Origin: Allolobophora icterica
Lineage: Eukaryota > Annelida > Clitellata > Crassiclitellata > Lumbricidae
Length of the DNA: 64,000 bases
Reading direction: 5' to 3'
Assembly: GCA_963556255.1 (NCBI GenBank)
Contig: OY744606.1
Location: 74,322,996-74,386,995, forward strand
Shown here: positions 44,534 through 54,664 of the stretch, one piece after another
Numbering within the stretch: position 1 is the first letter of the stretch
Layout of the letters: every line of letters begins with the position of its first letter
Program-made: the position numbers and the translations under genes
The notes under the pieces: model-generated
Database searches by the model: none
The model's input: only the letters and a program-made list of their open reading frames with translations
What the model was told of the DNA's origin: nothing

Positions 44534-47500
44534 TTATTCTAGTCCTCTACTTAAGTAATCTGCCACCACATTATCACTACCTTTAATGTATCTTATCCTA
44601 AACTTGTAGTTTTGCAATAACAGATTCCATCTCATCACACGATCATTCTTCACATTACCTGTCTTCAAGTATTGTAAACTACAATGATCTGTTTCCATCA
44701 CAAATTCCTTTCCATAAAGATACCTGTTAAATTTCTTCAACCCGAATATCATTCCTAAACACTCCCGTTCCTCTACAGAATATCGTTTTTCTGCGTCGCT
44801 CAACTTTCTGCTTACATATGACACCGGATGCATCACTCCATCGTATTCTTGCATCAGTACACCTCCTACAGCTACATTCGATGCATCTGTTCTAACTACA
44901 AATTCTCTGTCTAGGTCTGGTAGTTTTAATATTGGTGCTTCTGATAACACCTTCTTGAGTTCTGTGAATGCACTCTCCAATTCGTTAGTCCATTCCACAA
45001 TTACTTTGGCATTTTTCTTGGTTAATTCTGTGAGTGGTTTCATTATCATCGCGCAGTTTGGTATGAATTTCCTGTAATAGTTGACTGCTCCCAGAAAACT
45101 TCTTACTTGTTTTTTGTTGTTTGGTCTGGGCATCTCTATTATCTTGTCTATTGATTCTTCCTTTGGTTTTATTTCTCCATCACTCAATGTATGTCCAAGG
45201 AAGTCAATTGTTTGAAATCCCATCTCACACTTCTTTGGCTTAAGTGTTAAGTTTGCTTCTCTCACTCTCTCAAAGAACTCTTTCAAGGCTAATATATGTT
45301 CTTCCCAGTTTTGAGTGTGAGTTAAGACATCGTCTACATAACTCTCCAAATTCTTCAGTCCATCTAATACCTTCCGCATCAGTCTATTATAACTCGAAGC
45401 GCTGTTTATCAATCCAAATGGCATTACTTTGAATTTAAATAGTCCATTGGCACACACGAATGTCGTGTAATCTTGTGATTCCTTAGACATTGGGATTTGC
45501 CAGTATCCCTTTGAAAAGTCGAATTTACTGAAGATTTTGCTCCCACTAAGCTTGTTGAATATATCTTCATTTGCCATCATGGGCTCTGGGTCGAAGATTG
45601 TGATTTTGTTCAGTTGTTGATAATTACAACACAATCTGTTTGTACCGTCAGCCTTCTTAACTACAACTAACGGTGCAGCATATGCAGCGGTTGATCTCTC
45701 TATCACACCATTTTTCAACATTAATGCTATTTCTTCATCAATCTGCTTTTGCAATCCATATGGTGTAGGATATGCTTTTGACCTGACTGGTGTTTCGTTT
45801 GTCAACTTAATCTCATGCTCCACCCAATCAGTCTTGCCAGGCACATCAGAGAAAATATCTTTATATTCCTCCAACAGTCTCATCAGCTGATTTCTTTTCC
45901 TATCGTCAAGTTGTGGACTGATCTTCACATCCCTATATGTTTCTTTTTGCTCTCCATTGTATAATTCTAGGAGCTCATCTTCTTTCCCAGTTTCTCCATC
46001 GTTCACCACTGTTACTACAGTAGCTAACTGTTCTTCCATCATTTCTCCATTATTTCTCTCGTCTCGCTCATTATATTTCTTTAGCATGTTTACATGGTAA
46101 GTCTTCACTTTACCAGGTGCTATCTCGATTCTATAATCGCATTCTCCAACTTTATCTTTCACTTCGTATGGCCCTTGCCACTTCAACATTAACTTATTTG
46201 TCTTCAATGGTAACAATAGTAGAACTTTCTCACCTACGTTTAGTCTCCTATATCTGGCCTTCTTATTGTAATATTTCTCATTTTTGATTTGCATCTTCTC
46301 CAACTCCTTTTGTGCAATTCTACATGTTTCTTCTATCCTATTTTGTAAGTCCAACATGTAGCTATAAGCATCACGAGTCTCATCTTCCATTTCTTCTCTT
46401 GTCCATAACTCTCTAAGTATAGTCATTGGGCCTCTTATACTTCTCCCATAGACTAGTTCGAATGGGGTAAACCCGTGACTCTCATGAATGCTATCTCTCA
46501 ATGCAAATAGAAGAGGTATTAGAAATCTATCCCACTCTTTGGGCTGTTCTACTATCAATTTCTTGAGTGTAGACTTTATTGTTCCATTAAGTCTTTCCAC
46601 TGCGCCGTTGCCCATCGCATGGTATGGACTAGTTAGTGTATGTTTCATCAATAGTAGTTCATCAATCTCCTTCATCAGATCTGAAGTGAACTGGCTTCCT
46701 CTATCAGTATGAATTCTCCGTGGTGTTCCCATCCTACTGTAGAATCCAAATAACGCCTCAGCCACTTCTTCTGTAGTTATTCCTTTGAGTGGAATCGCCT
46801 CAGGAAATCTAGTTGCCATGTCGACTATCGTCAGTATGTACCGGTTTCCTCTACTAGACCTTGGTTCTATAGGTCCCACCAAATCTACACAGATCATATG
46901 GAATGGCACATCTACGAGAGGTAAATGTCCTAATGGTGCTCTCTGTATTCCTCGTTTATCTACAGCTCTCTGACATACGTCACAACTCAAGACATATCTC
47001 TTTACATCTTGTTGTATAGATGGCCAGTAGAATGACGTCATTATTTTAGCTTGAGTTCTCTTCATCCCTTGATGCGCAGCTAACAATGATCCATGGGCTA
47101 ATAACATCACTTTCTCCCTCAAAGTTTTTGGAATCATTAGTTGAAGTCTAGTTTCGTCCCTTAAGACTTCCTTATATTTCCGGTATAACATGTTCTTCTT
47201 GACTACAAATAATGGATTACCTCTATATGGTTCTCCATTCACACTCTCGCTTCTCTGAGCCATCTCCCAATATCTTGTTAACGAAGTGTCGGTTCGTTGT
47301 AGTTCTATTATCTCTTCTGGTTTGAGATCTAAACCTGTTACCTCTGGTATTTTCAGTGGTCGTTCGACACGTCTCCCTTCTATCTCATCCTGTGCTCGTG
47401 TCGTGCATCCTGCTATTACCACTTCTGCTTTGCCGTTTCGTTCCACTCCGTCATTTATTCTTGTTTCTGTGATAATCTCACAATCATGTCCAGTTGTGTT

Positions 47501-49627
47501 CTGGATTTCTATGGATGATTTAGCCTTATTGCATCTCATCCCTTCAGCGTCACAACCCTTTACATTCCATTCTTTCTCTTTCTCTGCTTTGGCTCTACTA
47601 ATTTTAGGTTCACATGATTTATCCGTCTTCTCTTTATCATGTTTTCCTTTCGGTTGAATCCTGTTTATACTCTTCTCGTACAAACATGGACCCGTGATTA
47701 ATCCTATCACCAAGGATTCTATTACTACAGCATCCGTCACACCTTTGAAGTCATTACCTTCAATCTTAATTCTTGCCATGGGATATTTTTCTTTCTTGCC
47801 ATTAGCAAATCTGCACACCATAAATTTATCTGTGTATTGTTCTGGTTTCACTAATCTCTTTTGCACAGCGACACAATTTGCTCCTGTATCATAAAGGCAT
47901 TTAGTATCTATTTCATTTACTCTGACCTTGCTAGTGAACTCTTCAGTATCTCTCTCTGCCTCTTTCTTCCACTTTACTACTTCAGCCTCACAATAACACA
48001 AATTCAATTTGGAATCTTCAATAGTTTCTACTCTTGATCCAATGATAGCTTCTTCTTCTAGGTCTTTGATCACAGCGGCTTCTACCACGCCTGTGAGGTA
48101 TTCGCTCTGTATTGCGACTTTTGCCATCGGATACTCATGTTTAGTACCATTCATAAAAGTACATATCATATTTCGACCTATGTATTCATCTTTCTTGATC
48201 AAACTCTCTCTTACAGCAACACAATTTGAACCAGTGTCAAAGACTCCTTTCGTTTCACATCCATTAATTACAACTGGTCCCTGATACTTGTGTTCCTCTA
48301 CTATACGTTTTCCCTCTTGTTCAACGTATGCAGAACAGTATGAAATTACTGCCTCTTGTTTATCTCCATTTTCACTTGATTCCTCGTCGCATTGCATTGT
48401 TGCTACTCTATGTTCTCTCCCTGTCTTATCTTTCTCATTACACTGGGCTATTCTGTGAAATTTTGATCCACAGCGGAAACATCCCGTCTTCTGGGTTTCT
48501 GTTTCTACTCCATATTTCTTGTTGTCGGAGAACTTCCAATTACTCTTGAATTGATTTTTATCTCTGAACTCCCTCTGTTCTCTAAATTTGTTGTGAGAGT
48601 TGCTTGTATTCTCAAAACTCTTCTGCTTATTGTCCCTCGGTTGCGTTTTGGATTCTTTGTCTCTATTCTTCTGAGTATGAATCCATTTCCTTTCATCCGA
48701 TTCTCTCGCTTCTATAAGGTTTTGGGCCTGTTCCAACATGTCCTCAAGATTTAGTTTCCCTTTCTCCTTTAGAAAGCGTCTCATATCATTGTCACACATA
48801 ATGAAGAACTGGTCTCTCAGTATGAGTTGTTCCAAACCCTCTTTGTCCTCACTAAAGCCTGACATTTGATGCCACTGTCTTAAGTAACGTCTAAGTCTTC
48901 CTACATATTGTTCCGGAGTTTCGTCTTTTTCTCTAGGGCTTTGTTTAAACAAATTTCTGTACCCTGATTCTGACAATTTGAACCTTATGAGTAGTCTCTC
49001 CTTTAACTTTTCATAGTCTTGAGATTCTTCTATACTCATTCTTTCGTACACTTCAAGTGCTCGGCCTTGAAGCGACTTTACTAGTGTTAAAACCCATAAC
49101 TCATTCGGAACTCTGTATGCTGTACAGGTCCTCTCGAATCTGAGAAGATAGGCATCTAAACAATCTTTTTCTTCTCTGAAGATGGGCATCTTAACATATT
49201 TGGCATTATTTGCCTGTCCAGAATACTCTCCATCTCCATCAAGTCTTATCCTATCTCCGTCTTCTCGTCTTGTCTCACGTGTCATCTGAAGCTCTAGTTC
49301 TTTAAGTTTTATCTCCTTCTGATTTTCCATTTCTATCCTCTTCAAATTCATTTCTTCGGAGATCCGTCTCTCTTCGGCTAGACGTAGCTTTTCTTCAGCC
49401 TCACGCCTTTTATCTTCCCTCTCAGCCTCGCTTCTTTTCTCTTCCTTTTCCATTTCAGCAAGACGTAGCCTCTCTTCAGCCTCACGCCTTTTATCTTCCC
49501 TTTCAGCCTCCCGTCTTTTATCTTCCCTAATCTCATTCTGTCTCTCCTTGACATATTCTCTAACAGCATCTTCTGCGTATCCAAGGTCCTGCGCCACCTT
49601 AATCCACTTCTGAATCTCACCAGCCAT
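44534..49627 (-). CDS. Gag-Pro-Int-RT-RH polyprotein, 1697 residues, intact
   Basis: Order by residue: a Glu/Arg/Lys-rich coiled coil with near-repeats EREDKRREAEE (about 20-125); a retrotransposon Gag domain (about 145-315); a CCHC knuckle CFRCGSKFHRIAQC (about 383); a protease-like segment with DTGSN (about 463); a second with DTGAN (about 579); an integrase zinc region HGSLLAAHQG to CDVCQ (about 843-893); an integrase core with Asp in CVDLVG (about 915), HTDRGSQF (about 972) and Glu in GAVERLNG (about 1008); a GPY-type end KWQGPYEV (about 1150); a reverse transcriptase with FDFSKGYWQIP, MPFGL and catalytic YVDD (about 1431); and RNase H from RTDASN (about 1580) to HCSLQYL. No frameshift or internal stop. 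Gag and Pol are one frame. Integrase before reverse transcriptase is the Gmr1 order. All catalytic residues checked are present. Confidence 0.95.
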   Translation of the reverse strand: MAGEIQKWIKVAQDLGYAEDAVREYVKERQNEIREDKRREAEREDKRREAEERLRLAEMEKEEKRSEAEREDKRREAEEKLRLAEERRISEEMNLKRIEMENQKEIKLKELELQMTRETRREDGDRIRLDGDGEYSGQANNAKYVKMPIFREEKDCLDAYLLRFERTCTAYRVPNELWVLTLVKSLQGRALEVYERMSIEESQDYEKLKERLLIRFKLSESGYRNLFKQSPREKDETPEQYVGRLRRYLRQWHQMSGFSEDKEGLEQLILRDQFFIMCDNDMRRFLKEKGKLNLEDMLEQAQNLIEARESDERKWIHTQKNRDKESKTQPRDNKQKSFENTSNSHNKFREQREFRDKNQFKSNWKFSDNKKYGVETETQKTGCFRCGSKFHRIAQCNEKDKTGREHRVATMQCDEESSENGDKQEAVISYCSAYVEQEGKRIVEEHKYQGPVVINGCETKGVFDTGSNCVAVRESLIKKDEYIGRNMICTFMNGTKHEYPMAKVAIQSEYLTGVVEAAVIKDLEEEAIIGSRVETIEDSKLNLCYCEAEVVKWKKEAERDTEEFTSKVRVNEIDTKCLYDTGANCVAVQKRLVKPEQYTDKFMVCRFANGKKEKYPMARIKIEGNDFKGVTDAVVIESLVIGLITGPCLYEKSINRIQPKGKHDKEKTDKSCEPKISRAKAEKEKEWNVKGCDAEGMRCNKAKSSIEIQNTTGHDCEIITETRINDGVERNGKAEVVIAGCTTRAQDEIEGRRVERPLKIPEVTGLDLKPEEIIELQRTDTSLTRYWEMAQRSESVNGEPYRGNPLFVVKKNMLYRKYKEVLRDETRLQLMIPKTLREKVMLLAHGSLLAAHQGMKRTQAKIMTSFYWPSIQQDVKRYVLSCDVCQRAVDKRGIQRAPLGHLPLVDVPFHMICVDLVGPIEPRSSRGNRYILTIVDMATRFPEAIPLKGITTEEVAEALFGFYSRMGTPRRIHTDRGSQFTSDLMKEIDELLLMKHTLTSPYHAMGNGAVERLNGTIKSTLKKLIVEQPKEWDRFLIPLLFALRDSIHESHGFTPFELVYGRSIRGPMTILRELWTREEMEDETRDAYSYMLDLQNRIEETCRIAQKELEKMQIKNEKYYNKKARYRRLNVGEKVLLLLPLKTNKLMLKWQGPYEVKDKVGECDYRIEIAPGKVKTYHVNMLKKYNERDERNNGEMMEEQLATVVTVVNDGETGKEDELLELYNGEQKETYRDVKISPQLDDRKRNQLMRLLEEYKDIFSDVPGKTDWVEHEIKLTNETPVRSKAYPTPYGLQKQIDEEIALMLKNGVIERSTAAYAAPLVVVKKADGTNRLCCNYQQLNKITIFDPEPMMANEDIFNKLSGSKIFSKFDFSKGYWQIPMSKESQDYTTFVCANGLFKFKVMPFGLINSASSYNRLMRKVLDGLKNLESYVDDVLTHTQNWEEHILALKEFFERVREANLTLKPKKCEMGFQTIDFLGHTLSDGEIKPKEESIDKIIEMPRPNNKKQVRSFLGAVNYYRKFIPNCAMIMKPLTELTKKNAKVIVEWTNELESAFTELKKVLSEAPILKLPDLDREFVVRTDASNVAVGGVLMQEYDGVMHPVSYVSRKLSDAEKRYSVEERECLGMIFGLKKFNRYLYGKEFVMETDHCSLQYLKTGNVKNDRVMRWNLLLQNYKFRIRYIKGSDNVVADYLSRGLE

Positions 49628-49990
49628 TGCGCTATATCAATTTTCTTTTATATAAGGCTCAAGGTAAATTTCAGATTTCAAAGCTAGTTCACCTTGTTTA
49701 TAACTTAAACACTGAACAACCTTGACCTGACCTAACTCTTACCAATAGTTAGCTTTTGCGATTTGCAACCGTTGACCTGACCTCACCTTCGACAACGTAT
49801 GATTGGTCACAATTCAAAATTCAATTACGTCATGCGTATTAATGAGTACCGCAGACGACAAAATATGCTATATCTAGCGCGTAAGTAAATATCTGTTTAC
49901 TTATTCTATCCTATCTAAATACACCTCTTGTGTCTAAGATATGATCCCAGATCGTTTTAATCAATGTCCTTAATTGATTATACAATTCAA

Positions 49991-50009
49991 TCCCGAGAGC
50001 GAGCCCCCA
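49991..50009 (-). other. Primer-binding site of the Gmr1-type element
   Basis: TGGGGGCTCGCTCTCGGGA lies four bases inside the 5' LTR. It begins TGG, complementary to tRNA CCA ends, and resembles a proline-tRNA site (TGGGGGCTCGTCCGGGAT) with differences in the middle. The exact tRNA is uncertain. Confidence 0.75.
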
Positions 50010-50013
50010 TTTA

Positions 50014-51155
50014 TGTAGCGCCACCCTATACTAAGAGTGCTTAGTGTTATGTTCTACACCCACGACTACTTTAGTTCTGTTTCATCTTGTCTTTACTGGA
50101 CAAGGAAATGCATAGGCCTATCTATTTGACTAGGGAAATGAACAGAGAACACATGTGTATGCATTTAAATGAATATAAATATAATGTATATCAGTTAAAG
50201 CATGTAACAGTTCAATGTCTAGTTATCCTATGTCTACTTTGCCTTATTCCCTACCTAGCCAGCATCTTTGCTATCTAGATTTTATTGCCTACTGCTACCT
50301 CCCAGTAAGACCCTTGAGCACGGAATGTTCTCACAGTTTGTTCCTTGTGGAAGCGCTGTCTTTCATCCGTTTATTCATCTGATGAGTTCGCAGATCCTTT
50401 CGCAAATCGCCTTGTTTCTCCCTCGTCGAAGCTCGACTGTCCACCGTTCTCGTGACTTCTCGTAGCTTGATGTCTCTCCCAAAGAGACCGTCGTTACAAC
50501 CCGAGTGTGTGCTTTACTACTCCAGAGTAACGTACACTTCACTCGCGGAATAACTCCTTAAGTCCGTTGACAAGATCGCTTCGCAAATGTCGACTTCCTA
50601 TGATGGAAAGTCACACTTCGCAACGGTTTGTTACGAGAGCGTTTCACTCGAATTATTCGATCCTCGCTGTCCAACGTCTCGACTTATAAACTCAACTGCA
50701 TCGATCGTTTCGCAAAACCGATCATATTGACTAACGATGCTCTCTCATCGACTTAGTCCAACATCCACCGAGTCGATCCACTCAAGATTTCTAGAACGTC
50801 TTGTTCAGTTGAAATCAAAAATCGAACTGCCGCATCTCCACGCCACGTCACCACGGTTGCTTGGTTACCGAGTCGTCAGCCGCTTCGCCATAACGGTTTT
50901 GATCAGCTGTTCGTACTGACCAATGAGGTGAGTCCACATCGTCTGCTGTCCTTTGCGTAGATATGATGAACCCCTCTATCTAATATTAATTAATCCCTAC
51001 AATGCTGGCTTAGCTGCTGGCATTTTAATTAAGTTACATTTATGTAGCTCTACAATCCTACATTATATAATCTAAATAGATTCTTCTCTACACTATAACA
51101 TCTTATAGCATGTTGTGTAGCTGGGAATTATTGTGTGGTTTGGGAGATCATTACA
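50014..51155 (-). repeat. 5' LTR of the Gmr1-type element
   Basis: In element orientation it starts TGTAATGATC and ends GGTGGCGCTACA. A TATA-like GTTTATAAG lies near 50690. The motif TTCGCAAA recurs at about 50399, 50580 and 50709. Small open frames on the + strand are identical in both LTRs and are not genes. Confidence 0.93.
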
Positions 51156-52117
51156 GGGGGACATCTACCCCTTAATTTTGGAAATATTTGGATAAATAAA
51201 ATCTTTTGATTATTATGATTATTGATTATTACAACAGTCCCTTAATGATTTTCAATGCGAAAATACACTTAATTAGGCTATTTAGGTAAAGTCCTTGATA
51301 ATTTTTCGTTATTTTGCCCACCCCTCTAAAAAATTTTGCCCCCATAAAAACCCCCTCTAAAAATTCGTGTGGACGCCCACATCCATCAGATGCTGCTGGA
51401 TAACCGGAAAAATACAATGAAGCCCTCTTGTCACTTTTCCATTAGAAATCAGCCACTCCAGAAATGAATCAACATGGAATGGAACGAGTGAAAAAGACAA
51501 CTGAGCACCTCACCCAAACCAGGTCCCTGTGTTGGTAGTGGACCAACCGCTCTATGACCTCTCCAAAAAATGCAGTGGACCTTCCCTGACATCTTCGGGG
51601 CAGAAAAGTCTGCGTAATTGAGATGAACTTTGAGGCATTGGTCGTGGTAGCTTCTCAACAGGATCCAACGTTCAAGTTCTGGTTACTCGTGCACAAGTAC
51701 CAACATATCATATTCATGTTCATCCGGGCACTACGAGAACGAAAGTTTGAACAGAATGATCACAACCCTGCGGAAGCTTATACCTCTTTTTTTGTTCTCG
51801 ATCACCAGAATTACGCCAGGTGGATGCCAATCCGTATCCCAGACCTGGAAGTTCTCCCATACAGTATCAAGGTAGAGTTTGACAAGGGACACTGGATGAT
51901 AACTCCAAGTAAGCCAACAAACGAGTGGAAGGAGTTGTTGGCATGATCAGTCTCACAGTGAACTCTTCCATGCTAGAACGCTGGATCGTGACTGACCTGG
52001 AAATCTGCCGTATCGTTGGACAGTTTAGTGGTGAACACAACATTGATGATGAAGAACTCCCTCATCATGAGGAGGTATATGCATCTCAGCAACAATTTCA
52101 GGGCAATGTCAAAGTCC

Positions 52118-54664
52118 CAGGGTCCGATTTGTCAAAAAAGAAGCAGGGGGGTCGGAAATCTATACAAATAGTAAAAATTTATTAAGCCATAATTAATTTT
52201 TTTACTCGTTATTTTGTAAATGAGGTTAATGAACTTCCATTATATGTCAAGATTCTGCAATGACCAAGTCAACTACGATGCAAACATGACATCGAAAAAA
52301 TTTTATATTCAAAATTAGAAGGAGTTTTCAGTCGCAGTTTTAGCTGAAATATACTAATAGGAACAACAAATTGTAGGCCTACACAGAAGCGTTAGACGTG
52401 ACTAAATTGCACTGAAAGATGAAATAACAAGTACACAACCAAAGCTATCAAACCATTGCACCAAGTACTGTCATTGGAAAGACTAGCAAACCCAATGAAC
52501 CAGTGCACGAAGTACACTAGTACAGCCACTATAAAAAAAGCTGTGCATATTTCTTTTGTTTGTGCACAATAGTCGCCTTGCCAATTGGCTTATCTAAGGC
52601 ATCATGGCGCCCAGATTTAAGCCAGGAAATAACGTATATCCTGGCATTCCAAGATGTTAGAGATGGCCCGTTAATGCTGATCATCAACAGCCAGCAGGTT
52701 GCGCACTGTAGGCCTATGTTGCAAGTTCATCTGGCTAAAGCCACGCGATCGCAAGCTGCAGACGAAATGAGCAGAATCTTAAAAGTCTGTTCAAGTGTTG
52801 CGAGATGAGGCCCCATATGTTGGCCTTGTTTGTATGTATAGAGTACTCGATGACAACCTGGGAATTGTGACTTATTGTTAATTATTTTTTTAAATATGAA
52901 AATAAATTGGGAAGATCATTTTACTTATAAATAAAGTGTCTTCTATTATATTAAGAGGGTCAAGTACAAAACAAAAGGATAAGCTTTAAGATTCTTATCC
53001 AGTTTTAATAGAAATTGTTGATACAGACAAAGAAAGACATTAAAAATAGTGATAGGCGGGACATTAAAACTAAAAACAGATTGAGTCAGTTAATTAGCTC
53101 AGTTAAGCCTACAGTTGGATCTAAATTTGAATAGGCCTAATAGGACTTTGCACACTTCCATTGGCAAAGTCATCAATAAACTGATTAAAATTCAGTTGAC
53201 GTAGAATATCACTCTCTATGCTCAACGCTGCAGGGTGGCTAGGTCTCTCATGTGTCATACATGCGCGAAGCGTGTTCATAATTGTCTTCATCTTAGAAAA
53301 TGAGCATTCAGCACTACAGTTTGTGACCACGAGAACCAAGTACATTCTTAACATAATTTCCACATTTGGAAATGAACTTTCAACACCTTTGCCACGTAGG
53401 CCTATTGGTACATGAACTGCTCCTGACTTATGTTGAGGCCTGCCCTATCTGTCTCGTGTTTAAACATTTTGACAAAATAAGAACACTGCATATTATGAGC
53501 TCATTGCCAAGGCTTTCATCGAGGTCATCGCCGTATATTGCTACAAGGTTTTTCTCTGAGTTGTGCATTTCTTCATCACTACAAGATTCAAGCCTAGATA
53601 GAAAACCAAACCTTGAACAGAGTAGTTCTGCAGAAAATTGTCAATCCGAAACTTCTCTGAAGCAGAGTGCACAGCTTCTGGGGTTCCACCATAATCCAGT
53701 GGTAGGAGACGTACGTTTTGATGACGTGTTCTTGTTTGAACATATTCTGCCGTTCCACAACAGTCAGACTCGGCAGAGCGGGAAAGTTGTTAAAACTGGC
53801 TGTTGCTCGACAACAACTGCAGCATCACCAGTGACTTTATATAGGCACAGATGAGCCTGCATTTTGACCATCACGGTGACAGCAGATGTACTAATAGCTT
53901 TTGCTTGAAGGAAAACAGGAAAACTACTTTGCAAGTACTTTCTGATTTTGAGATGTTTTTTCCTTACTTAACGCGTTTTTGAGAGCCACTAGGCCGATTA
54001 GTGGCCCATATGCCGATCTCTAATTCGGTTCATGTCACAAAAATGACAGCATATAGCTGTGTTCTGCTATAGATGTGCACTCTAGTCTAGGTCAATCGAG
54101 GTCAAAAGCGGCAGCGAACGCTGGACAAAATGCCACTGTATGCTTGACCTTTACCCCGCAACTGGATGCTCGTGGCGTTGGAGCCGATCTGCCCAAGGCG
54201 AGGACCCCGGGCATGAAGGGGCCTGAGGGGCTGGCTTGTGCAGGGACTGCGGTCCGTTTGTTGTCGGCTGTATGCTTGCCCTGCGAAATATCTCTGACAC
54301 TGCCTCTGCCTATAGTATACACAGTCTGCCTGTGTATACACAGTAGACGACCTCAGCTTGAGTTAAAAGTAACTTAATCCGTCAACAGCTGAAGATGCCA
54401 AGCTTAAAGCGCTACTCGTGAACAATATTAACGCGATATTTCAAAATAAGGGTACCGACTGGATAATAAATAATTACCCAAAGGTGACAAGGCAGTACTG
54501 CTTGCGATTGGTCATAATGGAGTCGTTTGGTGTAGGACTCAGGGTAATGAATTTGAGGGGGTCAAGCCGACCCCCTCGGGGGTCGGCCAAAGGCTTGAAG
54601 CAGGGGGGTCAAAAAAAGAAGCAAGGGGGTCCAACCCCCGACCCCCCCGGCAAATCGGACCCTG
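52118..54664. mobile_element. hAT transposon, 2547 bp, with transposase remnant
   Basis: Perfect 14-bp terminal inverted repeats CAGGGTCCGATTTG and CAAATCGGACCCTG, and the exact 8-bp duplication CAAAGTCC (52110-52117 and 54665-54672). Subterminal CAAAAAAGAAGCAGGGGGG and CAAAAAAAGAAGCAAGGGGG are direct, not inverted, repeats. A decayed transposase is on the minus strand inside. Confidence 0.9.
53100..53830 (-). pseudogene. hAT transposase remnant (ZMYM1-like type), C-terminal dimerisation region
   Basis: The minus frame 53363-53121 reads LRMYLVLVVTNCSAECSFSK followed by MKTIMNTLRACM and LSIESDILRQLNF, the hAT C-terminal dimerisation signature (VTNCSGERSFSKLK; LAxLSIExD). Further upstream, NLVAIYGDDLDESLGNELI is also family-like but in another frame with stops between. 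The catalytic core is not readable. It lies inside the 52118-54664 element. Confidence 0.8.

Larger units (their letters stand above)
43082..51155 (-). mobile_element. Intact Gmr1-type LTR retrotransposon, 8074 bp
   Basis: Two 1142-bp LTRs (TGTAGCGCC to GATCATTACA on the + strand) flank one 1697-codon ORF on the minus strand. Target duplication GGGGG is at 43077-43081 and 51156-51160. A primer-binding site and a polypurine tract are in place. By eye the LTRs differ at one base, so insertion is recent. Integrase precedes reverse transcriptase, although the reverse transcriptase is of Ty3/gypsy type, which defines the Gmr1 clade first described from Atlantic cod. Confidence 0.93.
43054..51381. 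mobile_element. hAT MITE of about 250 bp, split by the LTR retrotransposon
   Basis: Left part 43054-43081 starts CATTGGCGTTCGTAGGG; right part 51161-51381 ends GTGGACGCCCACA. The outer 8-bp duplication TCCATCAG is exact (43046-43053 and 51382-51389). Removing the retrotransposon and one GGGGG restores a continuous element of about 250 bp. Confidence 0.82.

Noticed and set aside
47286..48284. + strand open frames inside the polyprotein region
   Set aside because: They are antisense shadows of the 1697-codon retrotransposon ORF.
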